64,000 bases of DNA. Origin: Pseudomonas putida (GTDB lineage: Bacteria; Pseudomonadota; Gammaproteobacteria; Pseudomonadales; Pseudomonadaceae). Shown in pieces: positions 16,688-26,122 of this stretch. The notes under the pieces were generated by a model. It was not told the DNA's origin, did no database searches, and saw nothing but the letters and a program-made list of their open reading frames with translations. Numbering within the stretch: position 1 is the first letter of the stretch; each line of letters starts with the position of its first letter. The translations under genes and the position numbers were made by a program. The DNA lies in assembly GCF_003228315.1 (NCBI RefSeq), contig NZ_CP029693.1:434001-498000 (forward strand). Direction: 5' to 3'.

Positions 16688-19345
16688 ATGCGCACCGAAC
16701 AACCGAAGATGATCTACCTCAAGGACTATCAGGCGCCCGAGTACCTGATTGACGAAACTCACCTGACCTTCGAGTTGTTCGAGGACCACAGCCTGGTCCA
16801 TGCGCAACTGGTGATGCGCCGCAACCCCGAGCGTGGCCCGGGCCTGCCGCCGCTGGTGCTGGACGGCCAGCAGCTCGATTTGCTATCGGTCACCCTGGCT
16901 GACCGTGAACTGACGGCGGCTGACTATCAGTTGACCGAGAACCACCTGACGCTGCACCCGACCAGCACCACTTTCACGGTCGATACCAGCGTGCGCATCC
17001 ACCCGGAAACCAACACCGCGCTGGAAGGCCTGTACAAGTCCGGCACGATGTTCTGCACCCAGTGCGAGGCTGAGGGCTTTCGCAAGATTACCTATTACCT
17101 CGACCGTCCGGACGTGATGAGCACGTTCACCACCACCGTGGTCGCCGAGCAGCACAGCTACCCGGTGCTGCTGTCCAACGGCAACCCGATCGCCTCGGGC
17201 CCTGGCGAAGATGGCCGGCACTGGGCGACCTGGGAAGATCCGTTCAAGAAGCCGGCTTACCTGTTTGCACTGGTGGCCGGTGATTTGTGGTGTGTCGAAG
17301 ACACCTTCACCACCATGACTGATCGTGTCGTGGCACTGCGTATCTACGTCGAACCGGAAAACATCGACAAGTGCCAGCACGCCATGGACAGCCTGAAGAA
17401 GTCCATGCGCTGGGACGAGGAGGTGTACGGTCGCGAGTACGATCTGGACATCTTCATGATCGTCGCCGTGAACGACTTCAACATGGGCGCGATGGAGAAC
17501 AAGGGCCTCAACATCTTCAACTCCAGTGCCGTGCTGGCCAAGGCCGAAACCGCCACCGACGCCGCGCATCAGCGAGTCGAAGCCATCGTCGCCCACGAGT
17601 ACTTCCACAACTGGTCGGGCAACCGCGTGACCTGCCGCGACTGGTTCCAGTTGTCGCTCAAGGAAGGCTTCACCGTTTTCCGCGACTCGCATTTCTCCGC
17701 CGACATGAACTCGGCCACGGTCAAGCGCATCCAGGACGTCGCTTATCTGCGCACTCACCAGTTCGCCGAAGACGCCGGCCCCATGGCCCACGCCGTGCGC
17801 CCGGACAGCTTCATCGAGATTTCCAACTTCTACACCCTGACCGTGTATGAAAAGGGTTCGGAAGTGGTCGGCATGATCCATACCTTGCTCGGCGCCGAAG
17901 GCTTCCGCAAAGGCAGCGACCTGTACTTCGAACGCCACGACGGCCAGGCCGTGACCTGCGATGACTTCATCAAGGCCATGGAAGACGCCAACGGTGTCGA
18001 CCTGACCCAGTTCAAGCGCTGGTACAGCCAGGCGGGCACTCCGCGTCTGGTGGTCAGTGAGTCTTACGATGCCGCAGCGAAAACCTACAGCCTGACCTTC
18101 CGCCAGAGCTGCCCGCAAACCCCGGACAAGGTGGAAAAGCTGCCGTTCGTGATTCCGGTCGCCCTCGGTCTGCTGGATGGCAAGGGCGCCGAAATGCCGC
18201 TGCGTCTTGCTGGCGAAGCTTCCGCGCAAGGCACTTCGCGAGTCATCTCCGTGACCGAAGCCGAGCAGACCTTCACCTTCGTCGATGTCGCCGAACAGCC
18301 GCTGCCATCCTTGCTGCGTGGCTTCTCCGCGCCGGTAAAACTCAGCTTCCCGTACAACCGCGACCAACTGATGTTCCTGATGCAGCACGACAGCGACGGT
18401 TTCAATCGCTGGGACGCCGGCCAGCAATTGTCGGTGCAGGTGCTGCAGGAACTGATTGCCCAGCAGCAGAAGGGTGAAACGCTGGTACTGGATCAGCGTC
18501 TGGTGTCGGCCTTGCGCACCGTGCTGTCCGATGAGTCGCTTGATCAGGCGATGGTCGCCGAAATGCTTTCGTTGCCGAGCGAAGCCTATCTGACCGAAAT
18601 CAGCGAAGTGGCGGATGTCGAGGCCATTCACCTCGCCCGTGAATTCGCTCGCAAGCAACTGGCCGAGGCGTTGCTCGAAGGCCTGTGGCTGCGCTATCAG
18701 GCCAACCGCGAACTGTCGAAACAAACGCCATACGTGGCCGAAGCCGAGCATTTCGCCCGTCGTGCGTTGCAGAATATTGCGCTGTCGTACCTGATGCTCA
18801 GCGGCAAACCTGAAGTGCTGGCGGCGACGCTGGAGCAGTTCGATGCCTGCGACAACATGACCGAGCGCCTGACCGCGCTGGCGGTGCTGGTCAATTCACC
18901 GTTCGAGGAGCAGAAAGCCAAGGCCCTGGCCAGTTTCGCCGCGCACTTCAGCGACAACCCGCTGGTCATGGATCAGTGGTTCAGCGTTCAGGCCGGCAGC
19001 GTATTGCCGGGTGGTCTGGAGCGGGTCAAGGCACTGATGGAGCATCCGGCGTTCAACATCAAGAACCCGAACAAGGTGCGCGCGCTGATCGGTGCGTTTG
19101 CCGGGCAGAACCTGATCAACTTCCACGCGGCGGATGGTTCGGGGTATCGCTTCCTCGCGGACCTGGTGATCGAGCTCAATGGCTTCAACCCGCAAATCGC
19201 CTCCCGTCAATTGGCGCCGCTGACACGCTGGCGCAAGTATGACACTGCGCGTCAGGCGTTGATGAAAGGCGAGCTGGAGCGCATTCGCGCTTCGGGACAA
19301 TTGTCCAGCGACGTGTTTGAAGTGGTCAGCAAGAGCCTGGCTTGA
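16688..19345 (+). CDS. pepN: Aminopeptidase N (M1 metallopeptidase)
   Basis: An 885-residue cytosolic zinc aminopeptidase that removes N-terminal residues from peptides in general protein turnover. The exopeptidase motif GAMEN is near residue 268. The zinc site HEYFHNWSGNRVTCRDWFQL starts at about residue 303, with the third ligand Glu in LKEGFTVFRD. A beta-sandwich N-terminal domain and a helical C-terminal domain (from about residue 540) match E. coli PepN in length. AAGGA precedes the ATG. Confidence 0.97.
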   Translation: MRTEQPKMIYLKDYQAPEYLIDETHLTFELFEDHSLVHAQLVMRRNPERGPGLPPLVLDGQQLDLLSVTLADRELTAADYQLTENHLTLHPTSTTFTVDTSVRIHPETNTALEGLYKSGTMFCTQCEAEGFRKITYYLDRPDVMSTFTTTVVAEQHSYPVLLSNGNPIASGPGEDGRHWATWEDPFKKPAYLFALVAGDLWCVEDTFTTMTDRVVALRIYVEPENIDKCQHAMDSLKKSMRWDEEVYGREYDLDIFMIVAVNDFNMGAMENKGLNIFNSSAVLAKAETATDAAHQRVEAIVAHEYFHNWSGNRVTCRDWFQLSLKEGFTVFRDSHFSADMNSATVKRIQDVAYLRTHQFAEDAGPMAHAVRPDSFIEISNFYTLTVYEKGSEVVGMIHTLLGAEGFRKGSDLYFERHDGQAVTCDDFIKAMEDANGVDLTQFKRWYSQAGTPRLVVSESYDAAAKTYSLTFRQSCPQTPDKVEKLPFVIPVALGLLDGKGAEMPLRLAGEASAQGTSRVISVTEAEQTFTFVDVAEQPLPSLLRGFSAPVKLSFPYNRDQLMFLMQHDSDGFNRWDAGQQLSVQVLQELIAQQQKGETLVLDQRLVSALRTVLSDESLDQAMVAEMLSLPSEAYLTEISEVADVEAIHLAREFARKQLAEALLEGLWLRYQANRELSKQTPYVAEAEHFARRALQNIALSYLMLSGKPEVLAATLEQFDACDNMTERLTALAVLVNSPFEEQKAKALASFAAHFSDNPLVMDQWFSVQAGSVLPGGLERVKALMEHPAFNIKNPNKVRALIGAFAGQNLINFHAADGSGYRFLADLVIELNGFNPQIASRQLAPLTRWRKYDTARQALMKGELERIRASGQLSSDVFEVVSKSLA

Positions 19346-19360
19346 TCAGGTAGCTGCACC

Positions 19361-19384
19361 TGCAGGGTCCACCCGGACCCTGCA
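19361..19384. terminator. Stem-loop after pepN
   Basis: TGCAGGGTCC (19361-19370), ACCC loop, GGACCCTGCA (19375-19384): a perfect ten-base-pair stem 15 bases after the pepN stop. There is no T-run after it, so it may protect the 3' end or act with Rho rather than terminate on its own. Confidence 0.5.
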
Positions 19385-19485
19385 GGACCTTCCATCCTCC
19401 CCAAACCGCGATCACCCCGCCCAATACCCCATCATTCAGAAAAACCACATCCCCCAACTGTTAACAAAACATAACGTGCCGTCGA

Positions 19486-19515
19486 TTGTCAGGCGTTTAA
19501 AAACCTCTATAGGAT
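19486..19515 (+). promoter_or_regulatory. Candidate sigma-70 promoter for the YCF48/RND pair
   Basis: TTGTCA (19486-19491) is followed after 16 bases by TATAGG (19508-19513), or after 18 by TAGGAT. It lies about 130 bases before the ATG at 19645, in an otherwise empty 299-base gap after pepN. The remaining leader (19516-19644) contains no recognised motif except GGGGGAAGG as ribosome-binding site. Confidence 0.45.
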
Positions 19516-19644
19516 AAGCCAGCTTCCGAAGGGGCTCTGGATTGCGGGTTTCAGGACATTGTTCTGAAGCGGCGAGTCCAGGCGTGCACCCTTGCGGCGC
19601 CCTGAAAGGTTGAATGACCTAACAATAATAATGGGGGAAGGTCT

Positions 19645-20697
19645 ATGAGTGAGCCTGTCATGGGTGTGGGTACCTGCCGCCCGCCGGCACTGCGTAAATT
19701 CGCCTTGTTGGCTACAGCGCTCTCGCTGTTGGGCTGTTCCGTGTGGTCGGCGTCAGCCTTGTCGGCCGATGCTCCGGCAACTGACGCTGTTTATTCCGTT
19801 GAATCGGCCAAGGCCAGCAAAAGCCTGGTGCTCGATGTCGTTCACGCAGGCAAGCGCCTGGTGGCGGTCGGGGATCGCGGGCACATTCTTTATTCCGATG
19901 ACCAGGGCGCGACCTGGACCCAGGCGAAGGTGCCAACCCGGCAACTGCTGACCTCGGTGTTCTTTGTCGATGACAAGCACGGCTGGGCCGTTGGTCATGA
20001 CGCACAGATCCTCTCCAGCGAGGACGGCGGCGTTACCTGGACCAAGCAATTCGAAGATCTCAAACGCGAATCGCCGCTGCTCGACGTCTGGTTTCAGGAC
20101 GTCAGCAACGGCTTTGCCGTGGGCGCCTATGGTGCCTTGATGGCGACCACCGATGGCGGGAAAAACTGGGAAGACGTCAGCGATCGCCTGGACAACGAAG
20201 ACCAGTACCACCTCAACGCCATCACCGCGGTCAAGGATGCCGGGCTGTTCATCGTGGGCGAGCAGGGCAGCATGTTCCGTTCCGCCGACTGGGGGCAGAC
20301 CTGGGAGAAGCTCGAAGGTCCGTACGAAGGTTCGCTGTTCGGCGTGATCGGCACCGCTCAACCCAACACCCTGTTGGCCTACGGCCTGCGCGGCAATCTT
20401 TATCGCTCCACGGACTTCGGCAGCACTTGGGAGCAGGTCGAACTCAAGGCTGAGCGTGGCGCGCTGGAGTTCGGCCTGTCCGGCGGCACGTTGCTCGAGG
20501 ATGGTTCCATCGTGATCGTCGGCAACGGCGGTTCGGTGATCAGCAGCAGCGACAACGGCGAAACCTTCAGCGTCTTCAACCGTCGGGATCGTATTTCCAT
20601 CTCGTCGGTGGTCGGTGCAGGGAACGGCAATCTGATCCTGGGTGGGCAGGGCGGCGTTCGCGCAACGATGCCAAACGGTGCCGAGTTGGGCAAATGA
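19645..20697 (+). CDS. YCF48-related beta-propeller protein, exported
   Basis: A 350-residue protein with a signal peptide (FALLATALSLLGC, possible lipobox Cys31, or cleavage after ALSA). Seven or so BNR/YCF48-type repeats follow, each with the form GWAVGHDAQILSSEDGGVTW, GFAVGAYGALMATTDGGKNW, FIVGEQGSMFRSADWGQTW, LLAYGLRGNLYRSTDFGSTW and IVGNGGSVISSSDNGETF. The plant and cyanobacterial relatives (Hcf136/Ycf48) help assemble photosystem II, which is irrelevant here; in Pseudomonas such proteins accompany MMPL-type permeases. The RND gene begins 28 bases later, so this is probably its periplasmic partner. Confidence 0.87.
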   Translation: MSEPVMGVGTCRPPALRKFALLATALSLLGCSVWSASALSADAPATDAVYSVESAKASKSLVLDVVHAGKRLVAVGDRGHILYSDDQGATWTQAKVPTRQLLTSVFFVDDKHGWAVGHDAQILSSEDGGVTWTKQFEDLKRESPLLDVWFQDVSNGFAVGAYGALMATTDGGKNWEDVSDRLDNEDQYHLNAITAVKDAGLFIVGEQGSMFRSADWGQTWEKLEGPYEGSLFGVIGTAQPNTLLAYGLRGNLYRSTDFGSTWEQVELKAERGALEFGLSGGTLLEDGSIVIVGNGGSVISSSDNGETFSVFNRRDRISISSVVGAGNGNLILGGQGGVRATMPNGAELGK

Positions 20698-20725
20698 GCT
20701 ACGTTAATAATAAGAAGGCGGGGCT

Positions 20726-23110
20726 ATGACTTCCTTGAGCACTCATCATCAGGACAAGGCGACGTTTCTTGAGCGCCTGATTTTCAACAACCGCCCGGCA
20801 GTGATCACCATCTGCCTGCTGGTCAGCATTTTCCTGTTCTGGCAGGCCACGCTGATCCGGCCATCCACCAGTTTCGAAAAAATGATCCCGCTGGAGCATC
20901 CCTTCATTCAAAAGATGATGGAGCACCGCAACGATCTGGCGAACCTGGGCAACACCGTGCGGATTTCCGTGGAAGCCACCGACGGTGACATCTTTTCCAA
21001 GGAGTACATGGAGACCCTGCGTCAGATCCACGACGAGGTGTTCTACATTTCCGGCGTCGACCGCTCCGGCCTCAAGTCCCTGTGGAGCCCGAGCGTTCGC
21101 TGGACCGAAGTGACGGAGGAGGGCTTCGCCGGTGGTGAAGTGATCCCGCAGAGTTACAACGGCTCCCAGCAGAGCCTCGACATGCTGCGCAACAACGTAC
21201 TCAAGTCCGGGCAGATCGGGCGGCTGGTGGCCAACGACTTCAAGTCGAGCATCGTCGACATCCCGTTGCTGGAGTCCTATCCGGACCCGCAGGACCAGGG
21301 CAAGCTGCTGGCGCTCGACTACCGCAAGTTCTCCCACGATCTTGAAGAAAAGATCCGGGACAAGTTCGAAAAACAGAACCCCAACGTAAAGATCCATATC
21401 GTCGGTTTCGCCAAGAAGGTCGGTGACCTGATCGATGGCCTGGTGATGGTGGTGATGTTCTTCGGCGTCGCCTTCGTCATCACTCTGATCCTGCTCTATT
21501 GGTTCACCAACTGCATGCGCAGTACCGTGGCGGTGTTGAGCACGACACTGGTGGCGGTGATCTGGCAACTGGGGTTGATGCATTTCTTCGGCTTCGGTCT
21601 CGACCCGTACTCGATGCTGGTGCCGTTCCTGATCTTCGCCATCGGCATTTCCCACGGTGTGCAGAAAATCAACGGTATCGCCCTGCAATCCAGTGAGGCG
21701 GACAACGCCCTGACCGCTGCGCGCCGTACCTTCCGTCAACTGTTCCTGCCGGGGATGATCGCGATCCTCGCCGACGCCGTGGGCTTCATCACCCTGCTGA
21801 TCATCGACATCGGCGTGATCCGCGAGCTGGCCATTGGCGCGTCCATCGGCGTGGCGGTGATCGTGTTCACCAACCTGATCCTGCTGCCGGTGGCGATTTC
21901 CTACGTCGGCATCAGCAAGCGCGCCGTGGACCGCAGCAAGAAGGACGCGCACCGCGAACATCCGTTCTGGCGCCTGCTGGCCAACTTTGCCAGCGCCAAG
22001 GTGGCCCCGGTCTCGATTCTGCTGGCGTTGATCGCCTTTGGCGGCGGCCTCTGGTACAGCCAGAACCTGAAGATTGGTGACCTCGACCAGGGTGCGCCGG
22101 AGCTGCGTCCGGATTCGCGCTACAACAAGGACAACAACTTCATCATCAACAACTACTCCACCAGCTCCGATGTATTGGTGGTGATGGTCAAGACCAAGGC
22201 CGAAGGTTGCTCGCGCTATGAAGCCATGGCGCCGATCGACGAGCTGATGTGGAAGATGCAGAACACCGAGGGCGTGCAGTCGGCGATTTCCCTGGTGACC
22301 GTGTCCAAGCAGATGATCAAGGGCATGAACGAGGGCAACCTGAAATGGGAAACCCTGTCGCGTAACCCGGACGTGCTGAACAACTCCATCGCCCGTGCCG
22401 ATGGCCTGTACAACAACAATTGCTCCCTGGCGCCGGTGCTGGTGTTCCTCAATGATCACAAGGCCGAGACCCTGGATCGTGCGGTGCATGCGGTGCAGGA
22501 GTTCGCCAAGGAAAACAACAAGGAAGGCCTGGAGTTCATCCTCGCCGCCGGTAACGCCGGTATCGAGGCGGCCACCAACGAGGTGATCAAGAAGTCCGAG
22601 CTGACCATCCTGATCCTGGTGTACATCTGTGTGGCGGTCATGTGCATGATCACCTTCCGCTCCTGGGCGGCGACCTTGTGTATCGTGCTGCCGCTGGTAC
22701 TGACCTCGGTACTGGGCAACGCCCTGATGGCCTTCATGGGCATCGGCGTGAAGGTCGCGACCTTGCCGGTGGTGGCCTTGGGCGTGGGCATCGGCGTGGA
22801 CTACGGCATCTACATCTACAGCCGTCTGGAAAGCTTCCTGCGCGCCGGTTTGCCGCTGCAAGAGGCGTACTATCAGACGCTGAAGTCCACCGGTAAAGCC
22901 GTGCTATTCACCGGTCTGTGCCTGGCCATCGGCGTGTGCACCTGGATCTTCTCGGCGATCAAGTTCCAGGCCGACATGGGCCTGATGCTGACCTTCATGC
23001 TGCTGTGGAACATGTTCGGCGCGCTGTGGCTGCTGCCAGCGCTGGCACGCTTCCTGATCAAGCCGGAGAAACTGGCGGGGCAGAAGGGCAATTCGCTGTT
23101 TGCGCACTGA
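20726..23110 (+). CDS. RND/MMPL-family permease
   Basis: A 794-residue inner-membrane protein with two repeats, each made of one membrane helix, a large periplasmic domain and a block of five helices (blocks around residues 235-390 and 620-775). The conserved GxxxDY pattern occurs as GVGIGVDYGIYIYSRLESFL in the second block, and the first block has AIGISHGVQKING. This is the HAE3/MMPL branch linked to export of lipids or hydrophobic compounds rather than the HAE1 multidrug branch; there is no membrane-fusion protein next door. Substrate unknown. It is followed by a strong terminator. Confidence 0.9.
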   Translation: MTSLSTHHQDKATFLERLIFNNRPAVITICLLVSIFLFWQATLIRPSTSFEKMIPLEHPFIQKMMEHRNDLANLGNTVRISVEATDGDIFSKEYMETLRQIHDEVFYISGVDRSGLKSLWSPSVRWTEVTEEGFAGGEVIPQSYNGSQQSLDMLRNNVLKSGQIGRLVANDFKSSIVDIPLLESYPDPQDQGKLLALDYRKFSHDLEEKIRDKFEKQNPNVKIHIVGFAKKVGDLIDGLVMVVMFFGVAFVITLILLYWFTNCMRSTVAVLSTTLVAVIWQLGLMHFFGFGLDPYSMLVPFLIFAIGISHGVQKINGIALQSSEADNALTAARRTFRQLFLPGMIAILADAVGFITLLIIDIGVIRELAIGASIGVAVIVFTNLILLPVAISYVGISKRAVDRSKKDAHREHPFWRLLANFASAKVAPVSILLALIAFGGGLWYSQNLKIGDLDQGAPELRPDSRYNKDNNFIINNYSTSSDVLVVMVKTKAEGCSRYEAMAPIDELMWKMQNTEGVQSAISLVTVSKQMIKGMNEGNLKWETLSRNPDVLNNSIARADGLYNNNCSLAPVLVFLNDHKAETLDRAVHAVQEFAKENNKEGLEFILAAGNAGIEAATNEVIKKSELTILILVYICVAVMCMITFRSWAATLCIVLPLVLTSVLGNALMAFMGIGVKVATLPVVALGVGIGVDYGIYIYSRLESFLRAGLPLQEAYYQTLKSTGKAVLFTGLCLAIGVCTWIFSAIKFQADMGLMLTFMLLWNMFGALWLLPALARFLIKPEKLAGQKGNSLFAH

Positions 23111-23130
23111 TCGGCGAGCAGAAACACCAA

Positions 23131-23159
23131 AACCGCAACCTCAGGGTTGCGGTTTTTTT
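23131..23159 (+). terminator. Rho-independent terminator after the RND gene
   Basis: AACCGCAACC, TCAG loop, GGTTGCGGTT (23145-23154), continuing into a run of T to 23159. A ten-pair stem with a T-tract, 20 bases after the stop codon. Confidence 0.92.
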
Positions 23160-23182
23160 ATATCTCGAATTCACACAAGCCT

Positions 23183-23273
23183 TGTAGGAGCTGAGCTTGC
23201 TCGCGATGGCGGCGGGTCAGGCAGCCAATTGTTGTCTGACCCGCCGCCATCGCGAGCAAGCTCAGCTCCTACA
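23183..23273. repeat. REPIN with perfect 38-base inverted arms
   Basis: Arm 23183-23220 (begins TGTAGGAGCTGAGCTTGC) is exactly the reverse complement of 23236-23273, with a 15-base loop. Most copies here pair only over the 24-base REP; in this one the pairing continues through GGCGGCGGGTCAG. Confidence 0.95.
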
Positions 23274-23287
23274 GGGGTATGGGGTGA

Positions 23288-24007
23288 TCAGGCGGGATCC
23301 GTACCCAACACCACATTCAACGCATTACGCGCATCGTCCAGCTGCACCAGCGTCGCATGCCGCGCACCCAGCGCATCACGGTTCTCGATGGCGGTGAGGA
23401 TCGCCTTGTGCCGTGGCAACGCCAGTTCATGCAGGTTCGGCCGCTGGTTCGAGTGTTTCAACGCTTCGGCAATCGCCACCGAGAGCATGTTGCACAAGTT
23501 GGCCAGCAAGTCGTTATGGGTGGCGTCGGCGATGCGGCTGTGGAAATCCAGGTCCGGTTGCAACAACGCTTCGGGCGTCGGTGCGGCTTCCATGCGTTGA
23601 TAGGCTTCGCCGATGGAGGCGATGTCGGCATCGGTGGCGAACTGGGCGGCCAGGGCGGCAGCGGCCGGTTCGATGATGCTGCGCACGCTGGTCAACAGGT
23701 CGAAGAACTCGTTTTGCGGGCTGCTTTGCATCAGCCAGTGCAGCACGTCCGGATCGAGCATGTGCCAGTCCTTGCGCGGCTTGACCACGGTGCCGACTCG
23801 CGGACGAGAGTAAACCAGGCCCTTGGCGACCAATACACGGGTCGCTTCACGCAATACCGGCCGGCTGACCGCATATTCCTCGCATAGCAGGGCTTCGGCC
23901 GGCAGTTTGTCGTCCGGCAGGAAGCGTCCGGAGACGATGTGCATGCCCAGTTCCTGAACGATGCGCGAATGCATGCTTTTGCGATCGGAGGGTTTGCGGT
24001 AATCCAT
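23288..24007 (-). CDS. GntR-family regulator (FadR/FCD subfamily)
   Basis: A 239-residue regulator. The winged HTH (SRIVQELGMHIVSGRFLPDD, KLPAEALLCEEYAVSRPVLRE) is followed by an FCD ligand domain with the metal-site signature DLDFHSRIADATHNDLLANL and a late HKAILTAIENRD. The start at 24007 (MDYRKPSDRKSMHSRI) suits the family; the longer in-frame reading has no basis. It is downstream of the dehydratase gene on the same strand, separated by a REPIN, and most likely represses the whole sugar-acid locus with a pathway intermediate as inducer. Confidence 0.88.
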   Translation of the reverse strand: MDYRKPSDRKSMHSRIVQELGMHIVSGRFLPDDKLPAEALLCEEYAVSRPVLREATRVLVAKGLVYSRPRVGTVVKPRKDWHMLDPDVLHWLMQSSPQNEFFDLLTSVRSIIEPAAAALAAQFATDADIASIGEAYQRMEAAPTPEALLQPDLDFHSRIADATHNDLLANLCNMLSVAIAEALKHSNQRPNLHELALPRHKAILTAIENRDALGARHATLVQLDDARNALNVVLGTDPA

Positions 24008-24089
24008 GGGAAGCGACGCGGTCCTGTGCGGAGGGATGCCGGGCATGATAACAGGCACGGCGCAATCTTGAGGCAGCTGCAAAATCAAA

Positions 24090-24179
24090 TGTAGGAGCGA
24101 GCCTGCTCGCGATTGCGGAGTGTCAGTCAACGTAGTAGTTGAATGAAAAACCGCTATCGCGAGCAGGCTCGCTCCTACA
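24090..24179. repeat. REPIN between the dehydratase and its regulator
   Basis: Inverted REP arms (TGTAGGAGCGAG...GCTCGCTCCTACA) around a 42-base loop. It lies in the 186-base gap between two genes of the same orientation, so it would be part of their shared mRNA. Confidence 0.93.
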
Positions 24180-24193
24180 AGGGTTTCTGGTGA

Positions 24194-25930
24194 TCAGTGG
24201 GAGTGACGCGGCACCTCGGCCCCACGGCAACCCACGAGGAAGTCAAAGTCACAGCCCTGATCCGCCTGCAGCACATGGTCGATGTACAGCTGACGGTAGC
24301 CGCCCACCAGCAATTGCTGCGGCGGTTGCAGGTCGGCCATGCGCGCCGCCAGTTCGGCATCCGGAATGTCCAGGTGCAGGCGGCCGCTGGCGCAGTCGAG
24401 CTCGATCCAGTCGCCTTCCTTCACCGCTGCCAGAGGTCCGCCAGCCGCCGCTTCCGGCGCCACATGCAGGACCACGGTGCCGTACGCGGTGCCGCTCATG
24501 CGCGCATCGGAAATACGCACCATGTCGGTTACGCCCTGGGCCAGCAGCTTGGCCGGCAGGCCCATGTTGCCGACTTCGGCCATACCCGGATAACCCTTCG
24601 GCCCGCAGTTTTTCATCACCAGGATCGAGCTGGCATCGACTTCCAGTTCCGGGTCGTTGATCCGCGCCTTGTACATGTCGAAGTTCTCGAACACTACCGC
24701 GCGTCCGCGATGCTGCATCAGCTCCGGGGTGGCCGCAGACGGTTTGAGTACCGCACCCAACGGCGCCAGGTTGCCGCGCAGCACGCAGATCCCGCCATCG
24801 GCGCGGATCGGGTTGTCGAGGGTACGGATGACCTGGTCTTCGCCGTAGATCGGCGCGTCCTTGGTGTTTTCGCCGATGGACTTGCCATTGACGGTCAGGG
24901 CGTTCGGGTTCGGGATCAGATTCGCTTCACCGAGACGGCGCAACACGGCAGGCAAACCACCGGCGTAGTAGAACTCTTCCATCAGGAAACGCCCGGACGG
25001 TTGCAGGTCGACAATGGTCGGCATGCCGCGACCCATGCGGGTCCAGTCGTCCAGATCCAGCTCCACGCCGATACGCCCGGCAATGGCTTTGAGGTGGATT
25101 ACCGCATTGGTCGAACCGCCAATCGCCGCGTTGACGCGGATGGCGTTTTCGAAGGCTTCCTTGGTCAGGATCTTCGACAGTTTCAAGTCTTCGCGCACCA
25201 TTTCCACCGCGCGCATGCCGGACATGTGCGCCAGCACATAACGGCGCGCATCCACCGCCGGAATCGCCGCGTTGTGGGGCAGGGAAGTGCCGAGGGCTTC
25301 AGCCATGCAGGCCATGGTCGAGGCCGTGCCCATGGTGTTGCAGGTACCGGCCGAGCGGGACATGCCGCCCTCGGCCGCGAGGAAATCATCGATGGTGATG
25401 GTGCCGGCCTTGACCTGCTCGCTGAGCTGCCAGACCACGGTGCCGGAGCCGATGTCCTTGCCTTTGTGCTTGCCATTTAGCATAGGGCCGCCGGTGACGA
25501 CGATGGCTGGCACGTCGCAGCTGGCAGCACCCATCAATAGCGCCGGGGTGGTTTTGTCGCAACCGGTCAACAGCACCACGCCGTCAATCGGGTTGCCACG
25601 AATCGCTTCTTCCACATCCATGCTCGCCAGGTTGCGGGTGAGCATCGCGGTCGGGCGCAGGTTGGATTCTCCGTTGGAGAACACCGGGAATTCCACCGGG
25701 AAGCCCCCAGCCTCGATCACCCCGCGTTTGACGTGCTCGGCGATCTGGCGGAAATGCGCGTTGCACGGGGTCAGTTCCGACCAGGTGTTGCAGATGCCGA
25801 TGATCGGCTTGCCGTGGAACTGGTGGTCGGCGATGCCCTGATTCTTCATCCAGCTGCGGTACATGAAGCCGTTCTTGTCGGCCGTGCCAAACCATTGGGC
25901 GGAGCGCAGGGTGGGTTTCTTATCAGACAT
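24194..25930 (-). CDS. IlvD/Edd-family sugar-acid dehydratase (probable L-arabonate dehydratase)
   Basis: A 578-residue iron-sulfur dehydratase. Cluster cysteines lie in ICNTWSELTPCN, LLTGCDKTTPALLMG and SAGTCNTMGTASTM; the C-terminal swivel domain has GPKGYPGMAEV and DARMSGTAYG. The opening LRSAQWFGTADKNGFMYRSW is typical of the arabonate/xylonate subgroup rather than IlvD or Edd. It would remove water from an aldonic acid to give a 2-keto-3-deoxy acid. The AraD1 and semialdehyde dehydrogenase genes across the divergent promoter supply the next two steps, which supports a five-carbon acid such as L-arabonate. D-xylonate or another acid is possible. Confidence 0.87.
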   Translation of the reverse strand: MSDKKPTLRSAQWFGTADKNGFMYRSWMKNQGIADHQFHGKPIIGICNTWSELTPCNAHFRQIAEHVKRGVIEAGGFPVEFPVFSNGESNLRPTAMLTRNLASMDVEEAIRGNPIDGVVLLTGCDKTTPALLMGAASCDVPAIVVTGGPMLNGKHKGKDIGSGTVVWQLSEQVKAGTITIDDFLAAEGGMSRSAGTCNTMGTASTMACMAEALGTSLPHNAAIPAVDARRYVLAHMSGMRAVEMVREDLKLSKILTKEAFENAIRVNAAIGGSTNAVIHLKAIAGRIGVELDLDDWTRMGRGMPTIVDLQPSGRFLMEEFYYAGGLPAVLRRLGEANLIPNPNALTVNGKSIGENTKDAPIYGEDQVIRTLDNPIRADGGICVLRGNLAPLGAVLKPSAATPELMQHRGRAVVFENFDMYKARINDPELEVDASSILVMKNCGPKGYPGMAEVGNMGLPAKLLAQGVTDMVRISDARMSGTAYGTVVLHVAPEAAAGGPLAAVKEGDWIELDCASGRLHLDIPDAELAARMADLQPPQQLLVGGYRQLYIDHVLQADQGCDFDFLVGCRGAEVPRHSH

Positions 25931-25940
25931 GATCGATTCT

Positions 25941-26040
25941 CTTATTGTATGACTATATTGTTCGAGCTGAGGCGTAACATAAGCGCAATTTGCGCTGTTT
26001 GGAAGTGTTGTTGGTTAAATAGTAATACTATATAGTCGTT
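25941..26040. promoter_or_regulatory. Divergent promoter region with paired candidate GntR operators
   Basis: The octamer GACTATAT occurs at 25951-25958 and, inverted, as ATATAGTC at 26030-26037. The second copy contains the perfect palindrome ACTATATAGT (26027-26036). Both are in the AT-rich gap between the dehydratase (start 25930) and transporter (start 26123) genes, where the local regulator would be expected to bind. Not experimentally known. Confidence 0.5.
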
Positions 26041-26122
26041 TTCAGCGGAGGGATGGCCCTGGCGGTTTACCGTGAGAGGCGTCTCCCGAAGTTCTATAAA
26101 AACAACAATCGGAGACCGAACC

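Noticed and set aside
16883..18751. Long antisense frame within pepN
   Set aside because: pepN on the plus strand has complete M1 motifs; the antisense product is His/Val-rich without any domain.
20699..22861. Long antisense frame across the RND gene
   Set aside because: His/Gln/Asp-rich shadow of membrane-helix codons; the plus-strand gene is clearly real.
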